Shown here one piece after another: positions 56,984 through 64,000 of a DNA stretch of 64,000 bases. The stretch spans positions 372,001 through 436,000 of the forward strand of contig JAFKAC010000041.1 of the NCBI GenBank assembly GCA_025766275.1, written 5' to 3'. The notes under the pieces were generated by a model. It did no database searches. It was not told the origin of the DNA and worked only from the letters and a program-made list of their open reading frames with translations. The position numbers were made by a program, and so were the translations under genes. Positions within the stretch are counted from its first letter, which is position 1, and every line of letters begins with the position of its first letter. The DNA is from Lactarius indigo. Its lineage: Eukaryota; Basidiomycota; Agaricomycetes; Russulales; Russulaceae.

Positions 56984-58257
56984 GCGTTGACCTTGATCTC
57001 GATGAACAGTTGATTCACTTGAGTGTGGCTGCGCACATGGCCTTTTTCCTTTACAGGGACTGTCTTGCTCGCACCCAATTCATGCCGACGCAATCGTATG
57101 TGGATATCATGATTATGGTCAAGAATGTGTTCTACTGCATCGCCAAAGCTAAAGTCGACAATCCGCATGGCAATTTCTACCCCGTCCTTCTGGGGACCGA
57201 TCGCTTGGAAACATTCTTTGGTCTGATTCGGACAGCTGTTGGTACGGATGTGAACATTGATGTCCTACAGCTTGGCAACCGTGCGTCAGGTCTAACTGAG
57301 GTTGCTCTTATTCTCGCAGAGCACCCAGAGTGGGACATTGGCCCTCGTCGTCTCACATTGCCCCATATTGCCAAAGACACTCAGGCAGGGGAAATTACTT
57401 CAAAGTTCGATCACATCAGCCCGAAGGACTGGCGTGGCGACGCTACTGTTGCAAGAGTCAATCTTCACTCTTGTTGGCTCTTGGGACATCAGCAGGCAAT
57501 CACATGTATCCCTGATGCTGGACGTGTCTTCGAGCAACTCTTGGCAGAGGGTGCTCCCAATATCGATATGCTATCTCCTCTTGGTACATTACTTGTAAAC
57601 CAACGTGACCAAGAACATGACATTGAAGACACCACCGATGACTTTGCTTCTAGCTTTGATCCTGAGGGACCCCCTTCCGACGGCATGCAAAACACACACA
57701 ATACTCAATCGACCCTCTCCTTGCCCCTCTCTTGCACACACGATGGGGATTTGGAGGACGCAATTGCCGACGAAATGCCAAGAAATAATGTCAACTCCAC
57801 AATTATTGTACAAGGCCAGAAAACATCAAAAGCGAAGGCCCTCCGCCATCGAATGGCTTCTCGTACCACTCGATCATTGACAGATCGGTTGCGGCGTGTA
57901 CAAAACATACCGTGCTTTGGTCCAACTTCTGCTGGCACCGCTGAGACTGACTCGTGGTCTGGCTCGATCATGCCTTGCGACGACGCTACTTTGGGGCCTA
58001 CTCTTCACATTGGCAATCCAGTCGCTTTACTTGTCCGGTGTGGTACGCTTGTCGTCCTGGCTGTGGCCCAGGTTAATCGACTTCGGTTTGCATCCCAATC
58101 CAACCTTGATGAACTTGCCATCCGCCTTCTTGCCGACCCGACTTGTAACGTCGTCACAACATTAGCTCGACTTGAGCCCGAAGAGGCAATAACAACTTAG
58201 CGGAATGTCCTTTGCTGACGCGACAACACGAAGGTCCACGCTCTTGCCCTAGTGAAT

Positions 58258-58766
58258 TGTTACGGTACGGACTTGGTGACTCATTACATACGACTCATGA
58301 CCGGTTATGACTACAGTCCGGTATCAGTATTAGTCATGGACTCTTACATCGCATCAGTCAGCATGGTAGTACACATGTGATTGTGACTCGTGTATGACTC
58401 ATTCCTAGGATAGCTGTACTAGGGTTCGAGCTAGTTACGCTACTGGTTACCTAACATTATAGCGGCGCTTTGAAGCCCGCGAGTATCTGTATAAGTAGTC
58501 GACTTGAAAGACCAAGAGTCCCCATCTTGGTCTTCTTCAATCCACCATCTCGATTCACCTCTTGTCTGCCTTAGTCCCTGACTAAGTGCGCCTCCGCTTC
58601 TACCCACCAAGGGGTAGTACTTCTTTGTCTTAGCTGCAGCGTGTGTCAGAGTACCCCTGTTCAGCTTGCGTTGGGTTGACACGTGATCCCCATTCGCCTA
58701 TACTTCCGCTAAGTCGAATACGCCTTCTCAGAGTCCAAGTCGGACTAACGCCGGTGGAGCGTAACA
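58258..58766 (+). repeat. solo LTR, family B
   Basis: 509 bp from TGTTACGGTACGG to GGAGCGTAACA with exact duplication TGAAT (58253-58257 and 58767-58771). It lies about 50 bp after the stop of the P-like transposase. It has a TATAAG box at about 58490 and the GACCAAGA/TCTTGGTC hairpin, with one arm slightly altered. Homologous throughout to the copy split by G2. Confidence 0.9.
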
Positions 58767-58789
58767 TGAATACTCGGAGGTACACCGGC

Positions 58790-59130
58790 AAGACTTGTTG
58801 ACTTAGTCACGAATGAAGTTGGAGATAGGGAAATGAAGAGACTTCTAAGATGGATGCGAAGAAAGAAAGGGGAAACAAGTGACGATTCAAGAAGACCAAG
58901 ATGGCGTATCTTGGTCTTCACAAGACAGTTTAAATACATATTCTAGCAGGCTTTCAAGCGCTGCTATGAGTCGTAGTAAGTAGCGTCCAACGTGTCGCGT
59001 AAGTAGCTCAAACCCTAGTACTACTAGTACTAGTATCGGTGGCGTCCGTTCTCAGTCAGCTATCAGTACCGTATCTCCTATCGTGCTACCGTATCACTGC
59101 GTTGTCGTAGATAAGTCCGCAACTAATATA
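58790..59130 (-). repeat. decayed LTR relative of family B, inverted
   Basis: Read on the minus strand it follows the order of family B: GTACTAGGGTTTGAGCTA, CATAGCAGCGCTTGAAAGCC, a TATTTAAA box, then a 12-bp stem-loop GAAGACCAAGAT/ATCTTGGTCTTC (58891-58919). Ends and a target duplication are not recognisable, so limits are approximate. Confidence 0.55.
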
Positions 59131-59444
59131 CCTTACCGCTGTAGTTGCAACCGGTACAGTAAGGGTCCGTTCATCATGTGCAGTAACCAGGAGTCCGAAA
59201 CGTGACACGACTGCTAAGGTAGACTGCCAACTCCTGCGCCTTGTTCCTGCAACAGTTGAAGATGATCCAACGCATGTACATGACTGGTGCTGGTCCATGC
59301 AAATGGAGGCGAATTGCGAGAACGTCGATGGTCGATATGTCCAATCGCTGAATCCTGCGATTTCAATTCTAACACCTGGAAAGCTGACATTTCTCTTTGA
59401 AGGCAGCTTCCTGGTGACGCTTTCCTGTAGCCTGTTTCAAGACC
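59131..59444. other. no supported gene
   Basis: Nothing recognised between the decayed LTR and the G3 LTR. A plus frame from 59297 has no motif. Confidence 0.3.
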
Positions 59445-59449
59445 TTCGG

Positions 59450-59875
59450 TGTTACGGTTCCGAAGGACCGTCCGGTTTTTCCACGGAGCTGAGCTCGACG
59501 CGTGAGTAGAGTTGGGACTTGTTCTGCGAACAAGTCAAGCTTCGGGGATATCTAGGCTCAACTCAGAGAGTATCGCTAGAGAGTGGGGATGTCACACGGG
59601 GTTCTAAGGGGAGGCAGACTAAGTCGGATTCGAGAACTAAGAGTAGACAAAGAATGTACTACTCTACTGGCTACGTCTTATAGTCGTACATACTGGGGTT
59701 TTCGGGGGCCGTTTTCTACAAGCCACGTCACCTATTGATTGCTACGTGGACAATTCGTGATACTAGCACCATAAGGCGTGCTTAAGACGAGACCGAACTT
59801 CTGCAAAACTTACGGGGACCGAGATGTGGACGTGCGTTGCGTGACGTGACGTCACGATGTCACGTGACCGTGACA
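59450..59875 (-). repeat. 3' LTR of Gypsy element G3
   Basis: About 426 bp, on the plus strand from TGTTACGGTTCCG to CCGTGACA. It is bordered inside by a CCCCCC run, which on the minus strand reads AAGGGGGG (polypurine tract). The flank is TTCGG (59445-59449). The other LTR is outside the window, so the limits rest on the TG...CA ends and the purine tract. Confidence 0.65.
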
Positions 59876-59886
59876 TAACCCCCCTT

Positions 59887-62800
59887 CTAGGCCGAGTCGT
59901 CTCGACTCGAACGACCGGTCGCATGAGTGAAATCGTAATCGTGTCGAAAGATATAGTGTTCGGGACGTCGGTATGGGTCGCCGCGTCGTTGCGCGCGAAG
60001 GCGCGCCGTGGCTTGGGTAGCGCGTTCGCGATCGACAGCTCGTCCGAGGACTGCGGGCCATGCGCAGTATGTAGTGGCATGCGCGGTGGTGGTTGACACG
60101 TGGCAGACGCGTCGGTCGACGCATTTGGCGTGTGGTGTACGACACTCAAACGTCAGGTGTTCAGCACTGTCGCACCACGTGCAGACAGGTAAGCCGGTAC
60201 GACTGTAGATGGACGCGCGGCGGTCGTCGTCTCGACTGCGTGTCTCGCTACTGCTCGCGGCGGGGGGCGTGGGTTCGGTGACTTCGCCGAGTTCAACCTC
60301 GTGTAACACGGGTGAGACTGATCGTTGTGGTTCTTCGTGCAACTGTGGGTAAGTGAGGCGACGAGGATGAGCTACTACTGCTTCAGCGAAGGTGCGGGGT
60401 AGGATGCGAGGTGGGATCGGGAGGACTTGTTCGGCCATGATAATGGCGCGATGGTGTCGGAGACGGGGATCGGAGATTCCATCGTGTGTGAACACGCTGG
60501 CGAGAGCGGTTGGCATTGGTTTCGGGAGGTAAGGTGTTAACCGTGTTACTGCGCGTGCGTCGAGGATGCGACTATCGATGGCAGCTGCGTTGTCAGCCCA
60601 GTCTACCATACTGTGCTCGGCTTCTCGCAAGCGCATCGTGAGTAGCTGCTGCTGCTGTACGGATTCCCTGAGTCGATGAACATCTGCGCTTAATCCGGGG
60701 TCAGCGAGTCGTCCGAGGGCCTTATCGATGTCTACGCGGGCCGGGTGATCTGGGCGGAAGATGTCGATGAACTCTTTTTCAAGGATTCGTGGTTGGATAT
60801 CGGGACGAGGTCGTGCTGTCAACTCGGCGTAATAGAAGGGTTTGCCGTGTCCTTCAGTAGCAATAACGATGGGTTGTCCTCGCGCATTTATGACGAACTG
60901 AAGGTAGTGGGCGTTTCTTCGTTCCCCGTCAGAGAATGGTATTTCGACCTGGTAAGGATGCTCGGGTAGCACCTTTTTCCAGTCGCCGGGAGGCGGCGCG
61001 GTGTCTGGTCGAGGCGGCAGGGGGTGGACAAGTCGCGCATTCTCGCGGACTGTGATTTCCTCGAGTGCTTCTCGTCGCAGACGTTGCTGACGTCGCTGTT
61101 TGGCTTGTGAATGACGATAATGGTTCCCGTCGTCACCGATATGAGTGCTTAGTCCCCACATATCCTCGTGGGATCGTGGAGAGTTCGCGCGTGCATCGTA
61201 CGAGGGTCCCACCTTTGCCCATTCGTTAACTTCTCGGTCGATACGTCGATTGACGTCGTCCGGGAGTTCCTGCTGGGTGATGAGGGGGAACTGAGGAGGG
61301 TGCCTGTTCATGACTAGATGGATAGCGTTTATGCTGGCCTGTGTTCTGTCTTTATATCGTTGTATCAGTTCGGGGGTGCGTAAGTTCGAGACTGGTTCCC
61401 AGCTATCGTGAGCTGCGGAAAAACCTTTCCACCTCACCAAGTATTGCGGCGCCTTCTTACGACCGTGCGTTCGATAATCGAGGAGGTCTTCTACTTCCCA
61501 TTCGGGTTCACCGTCTATAAGTTCCGGGGGGGGGTGCACTTCCTTCTTATCGTTCATGATGGTTTCCTGATATGGGGTGAGTAGTCCCGCGTGAACGACG
61601 TCGTGTATCTTCCAGTGAACGGGAAGCTGGAGTCGATAAGCCATATCGGATACTCGTTGCGTGATTAAGAAGGGGCCATATCGTCGAGGAGACAGTTTGG
61701 CCGATGGGTGCGTGGTTCTGATATTTGTGGCATCTAGCCATACCTTATCGCCTAGTCGATAGGGTTGATAGCGTGGCGATTCTGTAACCCATCGCAGTTG
61801 CGTTGCCCTCATCGCGGCTTGTGCGTTCGCCCGTGCTTCCGTCAGTTCCGCCAGGCGTTGGTCGGCCGTGGGAGACAGTGTCGGGGTTTTTGGTTGGTGG
61901 ACACTTGGCACGAAGCCCATAATCAATTCGAATGGCGTTTTTCGAGTGGTTTCCGAGGGCCAAGCATTAGTGGCGTACTGGGCGATAGGTAGCATTGCGG
62001 CCCACTGGTCTTGTTGGTAGTTAGCATAAATTCTTAAGTACTGCTCTAATTTTTGGTTAGTTCATTCCGACTGTCCGTCGGTACGTGGGTGGTACGCAGA
62101 GCTTATGTTTTGCTGTATGTTCAAGGCAGAACATAGATTCTTTGCTAGTGAGGCCGTAAAGCGGGGATCGCGATCGGATATGACCTTTTCTGGTAGTCCA
62201 TAATGTGGTAGTACGTGTCGAATGTAGGCCTGCGCTGCTTCTTCCGTACCAAATTTCTCTTTCCAGGGAATGAATATGTTGGCCTTTGAACAACCTTGAT
62301 CGGTGATGGTAAGAATTGCATCGAAGCCATATGATTTTGGTAATTTGACGATGAAATCGAGTGCTATTACTTTGAATGGTAAGGGCGTTCCTTCTGGGTA
62401 GATGGGTGAAAGTGGTACGCGTGGTCGATTTGTGAGGTTTTTACTGGCCTGACACGCGATGCATCCCTTGACGTATTCGATCACGTCGTGCTTCATAGCT
62501 GGCCACCAGTAGTGTTTTTGTATGGCTGCTAATGTGTTAGATTGTCCGGGATGTCCCGCAGTGGGAAGATCGTGAAACGATCGAATTACCCCCCTCCTCA
62601 AGGAGGTGTCGTCCACGATCACTAGTCTGTCGAGATAGAAGTAGAGTCCCGATGAATCGTGTGTGAGCGGGCGGCGAATGGTCGACGCGAAAGAAGGGTG
62701 AGCGCGTTGGGCGGCGCGACATTGATCGTCTAGTGTCGTAACGTGGGCGACGTTGACAAAAAGTGAAGGGGGGAGTACAGTGACGTGCTGGTTGTCGAGT

Positions 62801-63999
62801 TCGTCCGTGACGAGGGCAGGGTGACGGGACAGGGCGTCTGCATGAAGAGTGGGCCCCGGAACGTGTCGAAGTATGATGTTGTAATCGGCGAGGATGTTAA
62901 TTAGTCGTGCGACACGACGATTGATGTTCTGGGGAGCCCGATAGTGGAGTAAGTTCTGATGATCTATGAGGACCGTGATGGGGTGTTGCGCGGCAACCAG
63001 CAGATGACGCCAATGTTCGAGACCGCGAATGAGTGCAAGTAATTCGCGATCATAGACGTCGTAGTTTCGTTCGGCGGAGCTCAAGGATTGAGAGAAATAG
63101 CCCACGACTTGAGGTTTCTTTCGTTCGTCTAGCTGAGACAGGATGGCTCCGATAGCATATAGGGACGCGTCCGTCTGCAATTGAAAAGGTAAAGAGATGT
63201 CGGGTTGTCGAAGAGCTGGCCGCGAGCATGCGATGCTGATGAGCGTATTTAACGCTTCTGTGCATTCAGTGGTCCATATGAAAGGGACGTCTTTTCGTAG
63301 TAAGTGTGTGAGTGGACGTGCGAGTTCCGCATATCGCGGGATAAATGGGCGTTGGTAACCTAACACCCCTAGTGTGCTGCGCAGTTGTTTTATTGATGTG
63401 AGCGTTCGCGGCCAGTCTCGTAGCCCTGAGACTTTATCGTCGCCCATTTGAATGGTCCCATTGGCGATGGTCATGCCTAAATAGTCAATTTCGGTCCGTT
63501 CGAACGCGCACTTGGATAACTTTAAAAAGTAGCTTTCGTCTAAGAGCGTCTGTAACACTTGTCCCACAATGTGTCGATGATGATCGAAATCTGTGATGGT
63601 GGCCACGAGGATGTCGTCCATATAGATGAAAAGTTCGGTCGGGTATTTGAGCAATAGATTTCGAAAGATGCGATTCATCGCTCGTACGAATGTAGCAGGG
63701 GAATTGGTCAGTCCGAAGTACATTACCATCGGCTCGAATAATCCTCGCGGCGTTTTGAATGCAGCCTTCCATTGGTCGCCGTCGCGGATTCGGATATTAT
63801 TGTAACCCCACCGTATGTCGAATTTCGTGAACAACGTTTTGTCGGCCAGTTGATCTAGCAGATTCGAGATAAGTGGTATCGGATACGTATCTTTCAGCAT
63901 GATCTGATTGAGTGGCTTGTAATCTTGCACTGGGCGGAGTTTCCCGTCCTTTTTCTTGAGAAAGAAAAAGGATGACGCATAAGGTGATTTGGATTCGCG
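59887..63999 (-). pseudogene. pol: Gypsy element G3 Pol (partial): RT-RNase H-integrase-chromodomain-zinc-knuckle tail
   Basis: The frame enters the window at 63999 within reverse transcriptase (SPYASSFFFLKKKDGKLRPV). It continues with YPIPLISNLLDQL, the active site YMDD (near 63620), RNase H (FQLQTDASLYAIGAILSQ, YDVYDRELLALIRG), and integrase (HPGQSNTLAAIQKHYWWP, CIACQASKN, VISDRDPRFTASL). A chromodomain follows (EWEVEDLLDYRTHGRK, YLVRWKGFSAAHDSWEP). The tail ends with zinc-knuckle-like CTWCDSAEHLTFEC and a less regular second one. A single TGA at 62062-62064 falls in GQSE*TNQ, where G1 reads GQSERTNQ with CGA. This is a related but distinct family from G1/G2. Gag and the 5' LTR are outside the window. 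Confidence 0.9.
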
Positions 64000-64000
64000 A

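Larger units (their letters stand above)
44656..58200 (+). pseudogene. P-element/THAP9-like transposase, split by Gypsy G4
   Basis: Exon A 44656-45611, intron 45612-45664, exon B 45665-47597, then G4, then 56989-58200 (TAG). Without G4 and its duplication the frame totals 4101 nt, about 1366 codons, and is continuous across the G4 junction (MMPYVCV joined to DLDLDEQLI). The N-terminus has a zinc-finger-like CPDCNETVRVGFGGKKNLD with H and C following. The catalytic-like acids fit the P-element RNase H pattern: VIMFDELAIEQRVHWDDSTN, DKDFKHVFKRQRNLL and TDRLETFFGLIRT. TGA at 46383-46385 (GRVD*VASL) is a likely CGA change. The start codon is uncertain, because an intron at about 44710-44775 may lie before the zinc finger. 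Superfamily assignment rests on those three motifs and could be wrong; a hAT relative is the alternative. Confidence 0.68.

Noticed and set aside
59887..60281. Plus-strand frames opposite the G3 zinc-knuckle tail
   Set aside because: The minus-strand frame continues without break from the chromodomain and contains the knuckle motif. The plus frames have no motif.
1..64000. tRNA, rRNA, CRISPR or phage-type attachment sites
   Set aside because: No cloverleaf-like sequence, rRNA block, regularly spaced repeat array or integrase site was recognised. The exon-intron structure is eukaryotic.

Overview
The window looks like a transposon-dense, probably methylated region of a basidiomycete (Agaricomycete) genome. 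The evidence is short GT-AG introns (about 45-150 bp), a Plavaka-type Tnp2 transposase, a two-gene PIF/Harbinger element with a Myb-like partner, chromodomain Gypsy and Copia retrotransposons, and fragments of the expanded Agaricomycete family carrying the ELQHEFCALWNQIV block. I see no tRNA, rRNA, CRISPR array or clearly intact single-copy housekeeping gene. Species assignment is not possible by reading alone.

Layout. 1-3.4 kb: no supported gene, but one solo LTR (family A, 2117-2723). 3.4-6.7 kb: Plavaka transposase, broken by one nonsense codon and one frameshift. 6.8-18.3 kb: two unrecognised multi-exon genes in divergent orientation, Y (minus) and X (plus). Y is broken by a solo LTR (7083-7651) and X by a full Gypsy element, G1 (8531-16479). 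18.9-33.1 kb: a degenerate minus-strand gene of the ELQHEFC family is split by a Harbinger element (19608-32037). The Harbinger transposase is split by a solo LTR of family B, which is itself split by Gypsy element G2 (20886-28832). A second solo LTR (29258-29835) sits further along in the same transposase. 33.8-34.8 kb: a second ELQHEFC-family relic. 35.2-41.4 kb: a solo LTR of family A split by a Copia element (35463-41013). 41.4-44.6 kb: non-coding duplicated units, a solo LTR (42794-43337), a cluster of short inverted repeats and a G-run. 44.7-58.2 kb: a P-element/THAP9-like transposase gene split by a second kind of Gypsy element, G4 (47597-56983). 58.2-64 kb: a second family-B solo LTR, a decayed relative of it, and the 3' part of a third Gypsy element, G3, which runs off the window.

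How it fits together. Nearly every insertion has an exact 5-bp target-site duplication. Removing the inserts on paper restores uninterrupted exons with consistent intron phase in genes X, Y, the Harbinger transposase and the P-like transposase. The order of events is therefore readable: genes and DNA transposons first, solo LTRs next, G2 and Copia last. Internal stop codons in otherwise open frames are almost all TGA at positions where CGA is shown or expected, which points to CpG deamination (cytosine methylation) as the main inactivating process.

The most unusual signals are a leader of about 1.19 kb with no ATG in any frame in G1 and G2, an 11-nt Tf1-style self-priming match in the same elements, a zinc-knuckle array placed after the chromodomain, the mosaic LTR pair of G4, and the undescribed X/Y gene pair.
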